Part shown: positions 34,284 to 45,960 of the stretch, piece after piece | Numbering within the stretch: position 1 is the stretch's first letter | How the letters are laid out: every line of letters starts with the position of its first letter | DNA from: Acanthacorydalis orientalis | Lineage: Eukaryota; Arthropoda; Insecta; Megaloptera; Corydalidae | Direction: 5' to 3' | DNA length: 64,000 nucleotides | Assembly (NCBI GenBank): GCA_034766995.1 | Contig: CM068316.1 | Location: forward strand, 22,160,590-22,224,589 | Program-made: the position numbers and the translations under genes | Notes under the pieces: model-generated | Database searches by the model: none | The model's input: the letters and a program-made list of their open reading frames with translations, nothing else | What the model was told of the DNA's origin: nothing

Positions 34284-36229
34284 TATATATATACATGATT
34301 TGTAATATTAAAATTATACTCCGGCATAATTTTAAAGAAATAAACCTGTGAATTTAATATTTATAGAATCTATATTTTTGTGTACTTTTGTTTATAAGTA
34401 TATTTGTAAAATATACATAATAAAAATATTTAAGAATTTAAAATATTATTACAACATAATAAAAAAAATAAGGAAAAGTGAAAATTCAAGTATCGAAATA
34501 TAACAGACTAAAAAAATATTATGCAAAAAATTACAATATGACAAACAATTGTAAAACAAAATACATGAAAGGAAAGTACACAGAACATAAATAATAAAGA
34601 AATCAATATGTAGTTGTATGTCGCTTATATTTTACATGTCCGCGTTGATTTAATAAAATTGACATTTATATTTCAAATACGTTGTAAAGAATTAACCTGA
34701 CGAAGTGCAATGGCGCATATAATATTTTTTTAAGAATATTTGACCTGCTTGAACAAATATATAAATATTTATACTACTTTCGAACTGGTTAAACAGCTAC
34801 GAGTACCTTAAGAATATTGAACATCAATTAGAATAAGTAAATAATGAGATTAAATAATAACAAAAGAATATAATTAAATAAATGATTTTATCAAAACATT
34901 TTATATGTTTCATATATATATATAAAATCGATAATCTGAATAAATAAATTAAGACGTTTTAGTAATAACATATATATTTTCTATATGTCAAAAGGGCAAT
35001 AAAATGATTAAAAGAAAATAACTGTAAAATTCTGATTTAATGTCTTACTTTATAGTTAGTTCTAAAAGATTTCAACTTTGAAATACTTATTCTTTTTAAT
35101 CAAGAATATTCAAATTACATACACACACATTACCACACAAACACACACAGTATATATATATATATATAATATTAAATAAAATTTTCATTTTTATAATTTG
35201 ATTTATTATCGCTTTGCAATATTATCAGATATATTTAATCTTATATTTTTTAATGATTTATTTTCATAACGAATTCTCAGATAAGCTTCCAGCTATTATT
35301 TGCTCTCATTCGTAATTTTTAATAAATTTAAATGAAAAATAATATATATTTTTCAGAACATTAATTTACTTCACACCTGTTTTTTATTTAAATTTTATTT
35401 ATTAAACAGGCTATCGTTGTGTCGCATTAGACATATAGTTAATATTTTAAAATACATAAACGTGAATAACGTTATTATAGTACAGATTTTATGTAAAATG
35501 GTTGATATCTAAGATTAAATTAAAACAACTATAATTAAAATATCATTGAACTATACTCACAGAAAGAACAGCTATGATCTCACAAATGTTTATTCAACAG
35601 TTTTGCAATTTTATTTTCTTATTTATTTTGACAAATTAGTATTTCGGTGTCAAAAAACATCTTTAGTGCATTTTTTTAATTCGTACTATTTTGTAAGAAA
35701 CTATTTTAAAAAATAAAAAAAAGATTAATCTATAGGTGGTAATATTAAAGTGACTATGGTAAGTTAACTTTCTTCATTGTTTAAAATGTACAGGAATTTG
35801 TTACAAAAGACGAGAGAACCACTTTTAAAATATTAGATTTCTAACCGTACTTTCAATTAGAGGTCTTAATACGATATAAAAATAATTAGCAATATAGGTC
35901 TTCATACCACCAAAACTGAAATCAAAAAATGTAGTTAAATTACAAACAATTATTAGTATTTTCTGTTCTAACAGGGGTATCTCAAGTTCTTTAGTTTCAT
36001 TTAATATAATTACAATTTATATTAAAGTATATAATAATAAAATTGTAATTGTTTGTGTCAATACCCGTGGTCTTATTGATAGGGATTGTCTTGATTCTAT
36101 GATTAGTTTTAGCATGTGGGTAATCTGTAGGTAATTTCAAATGATAGTTTAATTACATTCAGTTATAGTAAACTACTTGAAGATTCCATATTTGTTAACG
36201 AAGATTTTGAAGATTTCATATTGTAACAA
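34284..36229. other. AT-rich intergenic sequence
   Basis: A short CA/TA tract lies at 35119-35168. No gene, RNA or known element recognised in nearly 2 kb. Confidence 0.55.
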
Positions 36230-36770
36230 GTTGCAAAGAAGGATAGAAACTGAAATAATCTGAAAGTACAAATGTGCCACCCGGACAATAATTATAATAT
36301 CGTTCATGAAATAATATAAAATGATTTATTGGTAAAAATTTTTAAAATTTATTTTATTATGTAAAAATTTTTTATGATTTATTTACACTAAGTACTTGGC
36401 TCACCAATCAAATTCTGCCCCTTCCTCCCCAAATGTTGTCCAAGTGGATTAAAAAAATCCGTAACTGTTGATAATTTTGAAATCATTTCACTTAAAAAAA
36501 ATTAATGATCAGTTAAAAATTTGTAAAATTCATTTAATTTATTTAAAAAATGCAAATTATGAAGTTCTGTTACATAAATTTCAAAAACAAACTTTGAACT
36601 TCAAAAATTTTTGGATTTAGTTTTTCATTTCACATTGAACTATCTGTAAATCGAAATTATGATTGAGAACAAAATTTTCATCTTTTCAAAATTTGCCACC
36701 TTTAAAATTTGCCGTCCGGGGCAATGGCTCATATTGGTCCTATCTAAATCCTATGCTGACTATAATACTT
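36230..36770. mobile_element. Possible non-autonomous DNA element (degraded)
   Basis: The inverse of 36770-36690 reads GTCAGCATAGGATTTAGATA, then GCCATTGCCCCGGACGGC. This resembles the CAGTGGCGNANNTAGG...GCCCCGGGCGGC style of many insect DNA-transposon ends. GTGCCACCCGGACAAT near 36275 may be the opposite end. No coding capacity; the 63-codon frame at 36663-36854 crosses this terminus. Identification is by style of end only. Confidence 0.35.
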
Positions 36771-36965
36771 GAGGAATCCCGTTGGATCGTACGTTGTTTT
36801 TCCAGGCTTAAGGACATGTGCGTTAAAAATAAGTTATTACCTCAGTCCACATAAAAATTAAATATATGAAAACGTGTCAGAATATAAAACAACTCTCTCT
36901 TACTAAGTATTTGAAACATTATCTGGTTTTTATATCATAATTAGTTATTAAACAGTTTTTTCTTT

Positions 36966-36968
<3 letters not shown>

Positions 36969-37026
<58 letters not shown>
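36969..37026. repeat. (TA)n microsatellite
   Basis: About 26 TA units, ending TGTATA. Confidence 0.96.
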
Positions 37027-37635
37027 AACAAATTTGTAAAATGTAACTTAAGTTAAAAAAATGAAATTTTATCTTTTTCATAATAAATAACAAATATGTA
37101 AAAAAAAATAATTATATTGAAATGTATGTAAATACTAAAGTATAAATATTATTTTCGAATTAAAAAATATAATATAGAAAAGTGAAAAAGTAAAAAAAAA
37201 AAACAGAGAAATAAACCAAAATATAAATCATTAAGTTATAAGTAGTTTAAATAAAATAATGAGAGTTAAATCCGATTTCTGATCAAAGAAATTTTTAGTC
37301 TTTATATTTGTTAAGTTTTTTTTTGTTAACACTTGATCTCTTAATCTTTATTTTTCTTGAAGCTACAAATAAATAATTTTGATTCCGTAGTGGTTATTGT
37401 GAATTTTCTTTATTCTTAGTTAATCCGTATAAGTACGTGTTTTTATTATTTATTATTCAAACTGTGTCATATAGTTCTGTGTATTTCAATATAAAATAAA
37501 AAACAAATAATTTTAAAATAAATTTATACACAAAATTAAGGTTAGGAGTCGTGTGTATTATAATTGTTATTTTATATGAACTAAATTTAAAGATATTCAT
37601 TTTGTCCATGAATTTATAGAATCTCTATATCAATT
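37027..37635. other. AT-rich spacer
   Basis: No gene recognised. Confidence 0.6.
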
Positions 37636-37678
37636 ATTATTATTATTGTTGTTGTTATTATTATTATATATCTATCTA

Positions 37679-37722
<44 letters not shown>

Positions 37723-37724
37723 TT

Positions 37725-37775
<51 letters not shown>

Positions 37776-37827
37776 ATATATATATATATACATATATACA
37801 CATATATATATATATATACATATATGT

Positions 37828-37873
<46 letters not shown>
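37636..37873. repeat. Compound (ATT)n/(TCTA)n/(TA)n microsatellite
   Basis: An ATT/GTT trinucleotide tract passes into TCTA units and then three TA blocks with TACA/CATA breaks. About 240 bp, the longest simple repeat in the window. Confidence 0.97.
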
Positions 37874-37876
<3 letters not shown>

Positions 37877-37989
37877 TAAAAAAAATGTCTATAAAATGAC
37901 AAATTTTAAATAACTAATGTCAAAAATAATATAAATTTCTTCAACATACATGCATGCAAAAATTTATATGTAACCAAAGAAAGATCAAA

Positions 37990-38290
37990 CGGAAAGTAAT
38001 GTTCAACATGGACGTTACTTTTTTAATGTTACAATTATCTTTGTCTACAAAATTGACTCGTTTTCCATTTTTATAACGTCGATTAAGTTGTTGACAAGCA
38101 GTCCTGCCAACTGTACACCCAGTTGTATGTAATTAATTGACAACAGTATGAAATGTGTTGAAAGAAAGTGCGAATTTGAAATTTTTCTTTACTGTCCTGT
38201 CAGACCAATTGCGTGGGTATTGAAATAAAATGTGATTCCGGATATCGATTGACACTGACATCTTATACAATTCGTGCTACTCGCATCAAT
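37990..38290 (-). pseudogene. Possible Tc1-like helix-turn-helix fragment
   Basis: The minus strand reads MSVSIDIRNHILFQYPRN, then WSDRTVKKNFKFALS, NTFHTVVN and TTGCTVGRTACQQLNRR. The pattern (regular helix, S-x-R-T-V-x-K-x-F, then S-T-x-H-T-V-V) resembles the first half of Tc1-type transposase DNA-binding domains. A stop interrupts it and no catalytic region follows. I cannot exclude another helix-turn-helix transposon. Confidence 0.35.
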
Positions 38291-38789
38291 GATTTATTGA
38301 AGTAGTTGAATTTATCGCTTTATTAGTAAATACATATTACATGCTAACCAAAGTATTCTTTTTTTCAATTTTGCAGATAATAAATAAGTAAAGAAGAAAA
38401 TAAGTTGAGAGAACGTGTTGTAGCTCAATAGGTCATAGGATTAATTACAAATAGCAATTTGAATGATGTGTGTGTTGATTAAGAAAATCACCGTGTAGTA
38501 TAAACTCATTCATAGTGTTATAAATAATTTATATACATTTTCGTTTTAAAATTAATTTGAGATAAAGTATACAGAGATACACATGTACATACTGTAATTT
38601 ATAAAAAAATGTTATTAAAAATACTTTCATTTTATTTACATTTGACAGAATCACAGACAAATATTTTTTTTAATATTATTTAATATTAAATTGTACAGAT
38701 AAAAATAAATCTCGTATTTAATCGTAATTCAAATGATAATTGATTTTAAACTATTCAGGTAGATTATAATTAGATAAGATTAAGAGCGA
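38291..38789. other. AT-rich spacer
   Basis: A tRNA-like A-box word at 38424 has no B box. Nothing else seen. Confidence 0.5.
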
Positions 38790-38945
38790 CAACGTACATA
38801 ACATTTTTCTTAGCGCTCTGAGGGCAATAACGTTGCCATTGAAATTGTGACAATCAAAAATAATCAATAATTATATAAAAATATTGTTTGATTCAAAAAA
38901 TTCTGGTTTGGTTTGTGGTGTGAAAAAATAATTCATTTGTGAAAC
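38790..38945. repeat. Fold-back repeat family, copy M5 (one arm plus flank)
   Basis: Inverse strand: CACCACAAACCAAACCAG, AATTATTGATTATTTTTGATT, GTCACAATTTCAATGGCAACG, then CTCAGAGCGC. This aligns with the left side of M2 (43960) and with the sequence right of the piggyBac insertion at 52864. Only one arm is clear. Confidence 0.6.
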
Positions 38946-39384
38946 TACAATTGCTATCGTAATTGATTTTAATACATTTCATTAGATAATCAAACTATAT
39001 AAAAACTAATACTAAAAATCCTAAAATTTACTGATTTGAAGTATCAAGTATTTAATATTTATGCATTTATTATTTTCACTTTTATCATTTACAAATATTT
39101 AATTCTAATTGTAATTATACATGTGATATACTGCTGACACTATTTTTTTTATATACGGTGTATTATATTTTTCACTTGAACATTATTTTGCAAATAATGT
39201 TCACGCAAAACTACTTTCATTGTTACAAATAAATGAAAAAAAATAATAAAAATAAATTCTAATATTGAACAGAGTACGATTGCATTATTGAAAATCTAGT
39301 AATAAATGATTTTTTAATGTTACAGTAAAATTTGTTATCTAATATTATATGAATTCTAATAAAGAATCGTTACAACCAAATGTA
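38946..39384. other. AT-rich spacer
   Basis: Nothing recognised. Confidence 0.6.
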
Positions 39385-39843
39385 TTAGGTCGGTAGGGAA
39401 AGAATCGACATTGGCCTTTATATTAATTTTGTTTCAAATTGGACTACTGAATTAAAGATAGAAAAGAAACAAATAAGAGCAATTTTTTTATGCGTTCAAA
39501 ACGGGTGGTAAAGGAGCAGAAACTGGTCATAAACTAAACAATTCTTTTGCTGTGGGTATTGTTAAGGAACATATGGTTCGATAGTAGTTCAAAAAGTGTT
39601 GTGCTGGGGACGACAGCCTTGAAGATGAAGAAAGTCTCGAGCATCCTTCTTCAATTCATAGCGACCAACTGAAGGCGTTATTTGAATCAGAACCACGCAC
39701 AACAATTCAATAGCTTGCACAAAAGTTAGGCGTTAGGCATCTAACAGCTATGGACCACTTAAAACAGCTAGAAAAATTATAAAAGAGAAAAATGTATATG
39801 AGTTTGAAGATCATAAACCGAAATTATTATTTTACTAATGTAA
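39385..39843 (+). mobile_element. Internally deleted cecropia-like mariner (copy 4), shortened
   Basis: Left end TTAGGTCGGTAGGG, right end TTTTACTAATGTAA, both diverged, with TA at 39383-39384 and 39844-39845. It carries the same N-terminal domain and the same junction (AAAAGAGAAAAATGTATATG) as the other short copies, but lacks about 110 bp of the 5' untranslated region, giving 459 bp. FKTGGKGAETGHKLNN and TTIQxLAQKLG can be read with stops. An additional deletion on top of the family deletion. Confidence 0.88.
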
Positions 39844-39939
39844 TAGTTACATAAAGATGTCGATATGTATTTTCAAAATGTTCATATAGAAAAAATATGC
39901 CCTTAAAACCGTTAGTGTTTTTATTTTTCGTTATTATGC

Positions 39940-39940
<1 letters not shown>

Positions 39941-39988
<48 letters not shown>
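39941..39988. repeat. (TA)n microsatellite
   Basis: About 23 TA units. Confidence 0.96.
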
Positions 39989-39990
<2 letters not shown>

Positions 39991-40815
39991 ATTATTTGCT
40001 AGTTGAATAATAGACTGGTATTTATTTTAATTTTGAACCATCTATACTTTTTCGATTATCTTCATACACTTTATATTCTTCTGGGGCATCCATATTTTCT
40101 GCTATTAAGAAACAATAACACAGTTATTTTTTTAATATCTTCATTACAATACCGTTGTCGCTTTTTGAATTTTAATGTTTTATTAGGTATAAATTAAAGA
40201 ATAAGCTCGTATTGTCAGTATTAAACATTCCAAATATCTTGTATCTTTCTCTTATTTTCGATCGATGATTGAAGCCAATCACTAGAATTATTTATTTAAT
40301 ACTAAACGTTTCTCAGAATATTTTTTTAATACGATGTTATTACTAATCCTGAATCAGTAAATTGAAGTCTTGTCGAATAAAATTTTTTCTAAAAGTTTTC
40401 CACATTCATTCTTTTTCAATTGCAACTTTTTAATTATCAAATTTTTACTTTTTCAAATCATTTTAAAAGAATTTCTTTTCTATTATGGTACTAATTAAAA
40501 TCAAGATTACTCACCATTCACCATTCATCATTCAAAAATCAATATTACGTCAAAACTGTTTTAATATTTTCGTTGATATTAATGAAACAAATAAAAATTG
40601 TCACATTTTATTTCATAATTTATTTTTCAAAGTATAAATCGTTATATTTTCTAAAACCTGTCACATCTTACAAATTGATATTTATAAACGAATTTTCCTT
40701 TCAGCAGAACTCTTAAAATAGATCGTTATAATCGTCAATATTTTATATTAACAATGACTAAAAGGATTTGAAATTGAAATCAAATGAAGTTAAAGAAGAA
40801 ACTATACAGGACATC
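39989..40815. other. AT-rich sequence, no gene recognised
   Basis: A 64-codon frame at 40003-40197 is Leu/Tyr/Phe-rich with no recognisable motif. CATTCACCATTCATCATTCA at 40513 is a small local repeat. Confidence 0.5.
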
Positions 40816-40880
40816 TCATTAACTTTATAAAATACAAAATGTCGTTATAACCGACTTTTAGCTATAAGTGAGTTGTACTG
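40816..40880. mobile_element. Pogo/Tigger-type terminal repeat
   Basis: Inverse strand from 40880: CAGTACAACTCACTTATAG, then AGTCGGTTATAACGACATTT, next to TA. The CAGT start followed by repeated GTTATAACG words is characteristic of pogo/Tigger ends. No partner end or transposase was found nearby, so this is a solo end. Confidence 0.55.
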
Positions 40881-41012
40881 TATGTTGTATGATTTAATAA
40901 TTAAGTAATTATTTATTGCACCATATAAACAAGCATTACTGTTACATAATCCTGTTAGGTTGATTTAATTCAATAATGTTTTAAGATGATTGCAGGATTT
41001 ATTTTCGATATA

Positions 41013-42241
41013 TTGATTGGAACAAAAGTTCGTAGTGTTTTTAAATGAAATTCAAAGATAGTGTTTACTAATTTGTACATATATTTATTCTAATACATAT
41101 GTTCCATTTTGATCTACCATCTTTCATGTAGATCCATAATTCCTTCCTCCTAGAACTCAACTGCAGGTTTCCAGGGAAGTGAAGTTTTTTCCATTAAGGG
41201 AATTCTGTAGGGACCGGAACAAATGGGAGTCTGAAAGTGCAAGATCAGGTGAATATGGCGGGTGAGATAGGATGTCCCAGTTTAACTGCACCAATTTCTG
41301 TCGGGTTTGAAAATAGACGTGAGGTCTAGCGTTGTCTTCATGAAAAGTGATACCCTTCCGATTGGCCAATTCTGAACGTTTATGATCGATTGTCGCCTTT
41401 AATTGGTTCAGTTGAGCACAATACTTCTGTGAATGTATTATTTGATTATTTGGGAAAAGCTCCTAATACACAATACCCTTCCAGTCTTATCAGATACTCA
41501 TCATCTTCTTCGGATGAAGACCCGTTTTTGCACTGACTAACGGAGGCTCATTTCGTTTTTCTCAAGACCTTTTTCAATCGACATTATTGTAGATGATCAA
41601 TTTTTCATTGTCTGTGATTGATCGTTTCAGAAATTAGTTGTTTTGGTTTCATTTGAGGACCGAATCACTGATGGAAATACGTTCCATTCAATTTATTTCA
41701 ATTAAATTATGAGGCACCCAAATATCGTAGCGATTTTTATATCCAAGTGTCTCTAAATGCCTCACAACACATGTTTGAGACACCTGCAGTATCTTTTCGA
41801 TCTCCCATGTCGTGTAACGTTGATTATTTTCAATAACTGTTGCAGTTGTGTCATCAACTACTGCAGGCTTACCAGAACGCTCTCGATTCTTTAGATCGAC
41901 TTTTCCATTTCTAAACCGAGCAAATCATTTTTTGACAGTACTGTCAGCTACGGTACCTTCTCCATAAACGCCGAAGATTTTTTTTACTGTCTAACGCTTT
42001 TGCCTCTCCGGAAATAAAACAGCATCAAATGATGAAAATGCACCTTATATTCCTCCATTTTCAATTTTAAATTTAATAGACTCAAAATTCACAAAATTGT
42101 ATAAAAATAATAGAGAAAGAAACGTTAAAATGTCACCTGTCAAAATAATACATATGAAGTCATGTCATCAATCGAGCTGCACGAGAAACTGTAATCAATG
42201 ACATCTATTGGAAAACGCTACGAACTTTTGTTACAATTTAA
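41013..42241 (-). mobile_element. Near full-length mariner (second subfamily), decayed
   Basis: Ends TTGATTGGAACAAAAGTTC at the left and the inverse of the right TTAAATTGTAACAAAAGTTC continue into GTAGTGTTTT and GTAGCGTTTT; TA flanks both sides. Length 1229 bp, about right for an intact element. The minus strand starts MEEYKVHFHHLMLFYF near 42060, with helix-turn-helix motifs ADSTVKK, RNGKVDLKNRERSGKP and TTWEIEKILQVSQTCVVRHL, then the linker YDIWVPHNLIE. Stops and shifts are scattered throughout. It is a different subfamily from the cecropia-like copies. Confidence 0.9.
41157..41369 (-). pseudogene. Mariner transposase catalytic C-terminal segment
   Basis: Open segment of 70 codons: ANRKGITFHEDNARPHVYF with the second catalytic Asp, RQKLVQLNWDILSHPPYSPD, then LALSDSHLFRSLQNSLNG with the third Asp exactly 34 residues on. 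Tyr-to-Ser after that Asp (SDSH against SDYH) is unusual. Upstream, at about 41620, the first catalytic block reads TDNEKLIIY where relatives have TGDEKWI, so the first Asp is Asn. The frame ends at NFTSLETCS with a stop where about 40 residues are usually still to come. Confidence 0.85.
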
Positions 42242-42284
42242 TATTTTCAGGAAAACTTGTTTAAAACGATATACATCGTTGAAT

Positions 42285-42285
42285 T

Positions 42286-42344
<59 letters not shown>
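42285..42344. repeat. (TA)n microsatellite
   Basis: TA run broken once by TTTATA, just right of the mariner end. Confidence 0.95.
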
Positions 42345-42346
<2 letters not shown>

Positions 42347-42664
42347 CTCGTATAATATTTAATTTTATCCTTGAAACTGATTTCTTTTTTTTATTGAAAT
42401 AAGTATTTTTAAATCTTCGTTCATTTAGAATAATTTGTAATTGTATATTCCATTCGCATTTTAATGTTATATTTGTCAATTCCTTAACAGATTTAGACAC
42501 CGATAAATACTTATTATATATATTTTTTTTTCTTTAAACAAATTTCCAATTGTCAAACCCTTTTAAAATTAACATTAACACAATTTGTCTTCATGCGGTT
42601 TGTTTATTATTTTCAAAATGAGTTATTTGTTAATGAAAACTATAATTTACGTCTAAATATATTA
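42345..42664. other. AT-rich spacer
   Basis: Nothing recognised. Confidence 0.55.
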
Positions 42665-42665
42665 A

Positions 42666-42727
<62 letters not shown>

Positions 42728-42750
42728 ATATGTGTGTGTGTGTGCATATA
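42665..42750. repeat. (TA)n(TG)n microsatellite
   Basis: TA run of about 28 units followed by a TG tract. Confidence 0.95.
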
Positions 42751-43959
42751 TGTATGTATCGTATCTATAAATAAATTTTGAAAGTATAAAAAAGAACTTG
42801 TAATCAAGTAACCACATGAAGTAACCAAGAAATGCATACATGTCAGACCCGAATCTCAAATGTGACCACAAGACCAATAGTGGTGTGTATATGTACGTTC
42901 GTATATCATTCATATATAAATATTAAACAATTCTATTTGACATCCAGAACATATTACCTGCTGCTTATATTTGCCTCTATTTGGAAACGATTCAGAATAA
43001 CTGCAATGTAACATGATAACATGACTATTGCTACATACTAAAATGTAATAAATAAACAATCGGATGTATAATTTCGCTCGAACATCTTTTCATTCATATT
43101 TTTAATATGCTAATATATGTTTCCGTGTTATTATATGAATTGAATATTATTAGTTATATTACCTATTGATCTTTTTTCACTTCATTTTAGATATCGCTAA
43201 ATAATATTTGAATGTTTATGGTGATGTGAAATAAAAAAAAATGTATTTATAAAAGTAAATTTCAAGCTTAACATATCTAATGAACAATAAACAAATAGTA
43301 TTTGGTTTTACTAAACATATTTCCTACATAAAATATAATGAGTTTATTGTGTATTTATCACTGTTATTATTTTGTTTTGATAAAAACTGGCGAAAACTTT
43401 CATTTGAAGAAATTCAAAATAATATTCCCTATATAAACACACGTGTGTTGTTAATTATTTTATTCGTTTGTTGTGTAATGTAAATAATAAATAACTGGCT
43501 GATTGAAAATATATGTTTATGTATTTTGTAAGTACTTTCAATAAATTAAATTTTATTTGTACTTAATTTCTCTATCGAACTCGTGAGAAGATCTATATGA
43601 CGTAATGTGTGTTTTCATCTTTCTCATACCAAAAGAATTATTTACATAAGTCAAAATGCACAGTTAGTTATAAAAGTCATCATATAATATTAAAAATAGA
43701 AAATCGTGTACAATATGTGCTTTAAAAAAAGAAGCTATATAAAATATTTTAATATTTTGGAAAAAAATAATTAGTTCCAAATAAAAATTCTTTGTATTAT
43801 ATTTAGCTAAAAAAGTGACATATCATTTAAAAAATCATTAAAAAAAATTTTACAACCCCAACTTATTTTCTCAACACAATAAAGTGTTCACACTGTGGTT
43901 AAATTCATTTTCACAACTGAATTCTATTTTCATTTTATAAACCATGAAAAAATCGGCCA
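42751..43959. other. AT-rich intergenic sequence
   Basis: A 67-codon frame at 43280-43483 shows no motif. Flanking sequence of the M2 fold-back copy may start near 43890. Confidence 0.5.
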
Positions 43960-44163
43960 TAAATGTTCAGCGAATTATTATTGATCATTTTTGATTGTTT
44001 CTTGTGCGCATTTTGATTGCGATGCTATCATTTTTAAAGCGCCAAGGTGCTAGAAAACCAGAATTCAGAAAAAAAGTTTTCTTTTTTATATCTTAACACT
44101 CTGAAAATAAGTGCATCGTCATCGAAATACACATAAACAAGAACCAAAAAGTGATCTAGAATA
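43960..44163. repeat. Fold-back repeat family, copy M2
   Basis: The left arm ATTATTGATCATTTTTGATT, CTTGTGCGCATTTTGATT, GCGATGCTATC, and the inverse of the right arm TAGATCACTTTTTGGTT, CTTGTTTATGTGTATTTCG, ATGACGATGC pair over about 70 bp. The centre carries AGCGCCAAGGTGC. The mariner derivative at 44164 begins exactly where this arm would continue, so it probably inserted into the repeat. Confidence 0.68.
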
Positions 44164-44734
44164 TTAGATTGGTAGGAAAATAATTACGGTTTTTGTTTTA
44201 TGAATTCGAACCTTAATTTTTTCAACGAAAGTGTAATTTCATCGTGTGCATGTTAATATTATTTTGAAGTGCATTTTTCTGTCTGTATTTTGGTAACATC
44301 GACTTTGGTTTTATTATTAATTTTACTTAAAATTGAGCTATTGAAATAAAGATGAAAAAGAAGCAAATAAGAGCAATATTTTATGAGTTCAAAACGGGTG
44401 GTAAACTAGCAGAAATTGCTCGTAAACTAAACGATGCTTTTTGTGTGGATACTGTTAAGAAACGTATGGTGAAATGGTAGCTCAAAAAATTTCATGGTGA
44501 GGACGAGAGCCTTGAAGATGAAGAAGGGCGCGGGTGTCTTTCTTCAGTTAATAACGACCAACTGAAGGCATAGTTAACTCAGAATCAGGCACAACAATTT
44601 GAGAGTTTGCACAACAGTTAGACGTTAGTTACCTAAAATGTTGAACTACTCAAAATAGGTAAGAAAATCAAAAAAGAGAAAAATGTATATAAATTTGAAG
44701 GTCATAAATCGTAATTATTTTTCTACCAACCTAA
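44164..44734 (+). mobile_element. Internally deleted cecropia-like mariner (copy 5)
   Basis: Ends TTAGATTGGTAGGAAAATAA and TTTTTCTACCAACCTAA, with TA at 44162-44163 and 44735-44736; 571 bp. The plus strand from 44351 reads MKKKQIRAIFYEFKTGG, then KLAEIARKLNDAF and TVKKRMVKW, with later stops. It has the same junction into AAAAGAGAAAAATGTATAT as copies 1, 3 and 4. The catalytic domain is absent. Confidence 0.93.
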
Positions 44735-44807
44735 TATTAAGTATGAAATTGTTGTCAATACAACCTTTTCTCTTTCTAAAACCACCTTGTTTTCTTTGTG
44801 TTTTAAC

Positions 44808-45449
44808 CACGGTCTTACATACAGGTCTGGCAACGACAGTATTGAAAACGGGATCGCTTGTTGGTCGAACTTTTAATGACAATCTCCGCCAATACACGAC
44901 GCCACCCATAAAGGGATACCACGATCGTATATAGAGGCTGGACAACGAATAGCAATTTCTATGACGAAAACGGTATCGCTTGTTGATGGATCTTATTAAT
45001 TACGCTTTCCGCCACTACGCGGTTTCACCCATAGAGGGATACACTTCTATTTAACCATACCTTACTTGTCACCGCTCTTGTTATAATAGCATAATTGTAA
45101 TAATAGCGTTTTCTATTAATCGAATTTTCATGGAAGTTGAGTATTAAAATATAATAAAATGTCATAGAATATTAAAAGATGATAAATGTCGCTCACTTAC
45201 ATATATTTAATAATTTTCTTTGTAATAATACATATTTTCTAACAATCCATATTTAAAATTCGCTTTATACTGTGAAAGATAAGGGAGGAATTGTATCTCT
45301 TTACGGGTGACATCGCGTTTTGGTGGAGATTATTATTAAAAAGTTCGACCAAGAAGCGATACCGTTTTCAGACCGTCGTTACCAGACCTGTATGCAAGAT
45401 CGTGAGGGATACACTCCATCTTTTATCTTTCACAGTATAGTGTGAAGTT

Positions 45450-45508
<59 letters not shown>

Positions 45509-45816
45509 TAACAAACAAAATTGTTAAATGTGTGCAAGTGCGCGACATTTAACATCTTTTAATACTCTATGACATTTTATTATCTTTTAATACGCAACTT
45601 CCATGAAAATTGGATTAGTAGAAAACGCTATTATTAGAATTACGCTATTATTACGAGAGAGCGGTGACAAGTACGGATTGGTTAGATTCAAATATATCCT
45701 TTTACGGATGGTGCCGCGTAGTAGCGGAAATAGTAATTAAAAAAAATTACCAACAAGCGGTTCCGTTTTCGTCATTGAAATTGGTATTCGTTGCCAAACT
45801 TGTATATACGACCGTG
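44808..45816. mobile_element. MITE with 8-bp target duplication, outer copy of a nested pair
   Basis: The ends CACGGTCTTACATACAGG and the inverse of the right end CACGGTCGTATATACAAG are flanked by an exact 8-bp duplication GTTTTAAC (44800-44807, 45817-45824). Terminal repeats extend about 125 bp inward, sharing TCGCTTGTTGGTCGA-type and CGCCACTA/CGCCAATACACGAC words. Without the inner copy and one of its duplications the unit is about 516 bp, including a private (TA)n tract at 45457-45509. No protein is encoded. The 8-bp duplications suggest a hAT- or P-type mechanism, but CACGG is not the usual hAT terminus. Confidence 0.92.
44920..45404. mobile_element. Inner copy of the 8-bp-TSD MITE, inserted in the outer copy
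   Basis: 485 bp in the opposite orientation to its host. Ends CACGATCGTATATAGAGG and the inverse of the right end CACGATCTTGCATACAGG. An exact 8-bp duplication AGGGATAC lies at 44912-44919 and 45405-45412; that sequence occurs once in the uninterrupted copy at 59304 (AAGGGATA-). The interior aligns with the other copies (TCTTTGTAATAATACATATTTTC and similar). This proves transposition within the family. Confidence 0.93.
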
Positions 45817-45898
45817 GTTTTAACCCAATTCTTTATTCTCTACGATAATATTCTGAAAAATAATAGAGCTTATATACATAATCACCTAATATATAGTT

Positions 45899-45902
<4 letters not shown>
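45817..45902. other. Target duplication and AT-rich spacer
   Basis: Starts with the right-hand GTTTTAAC duplication of the outer MITE. Nothing else. Confidence 0.7.
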
Positions 45903-45951
<49 letters not shown>

Positions 45952-45960
45952 ATATGTTTT
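45903..45960. repeat. (TA)n microsatellite
   Basis: TA run ending in TGTATATGTATATATG. Confidence 0.95.

Noticed and set aside
37636..37873. Possible CRISPR-like or satellite array
   Set aside because: Units are 2-4 bp simple repeats with no spacers; a compound microsatellite.
38415..38490. GTAGCTCAATAGGTCATAGG, resembling a tRNA D-arm/A-box
   Set aside because: No B-box or T-arm follows and the acceptor does not pair.
44683..44934. 83-codon frame on the plus strand and 76 codons on the minus strand
   Set aside because: They run across the mariner derivative's 3' end into the 8-bp-TSD MITE, so they are composites of two transposons.
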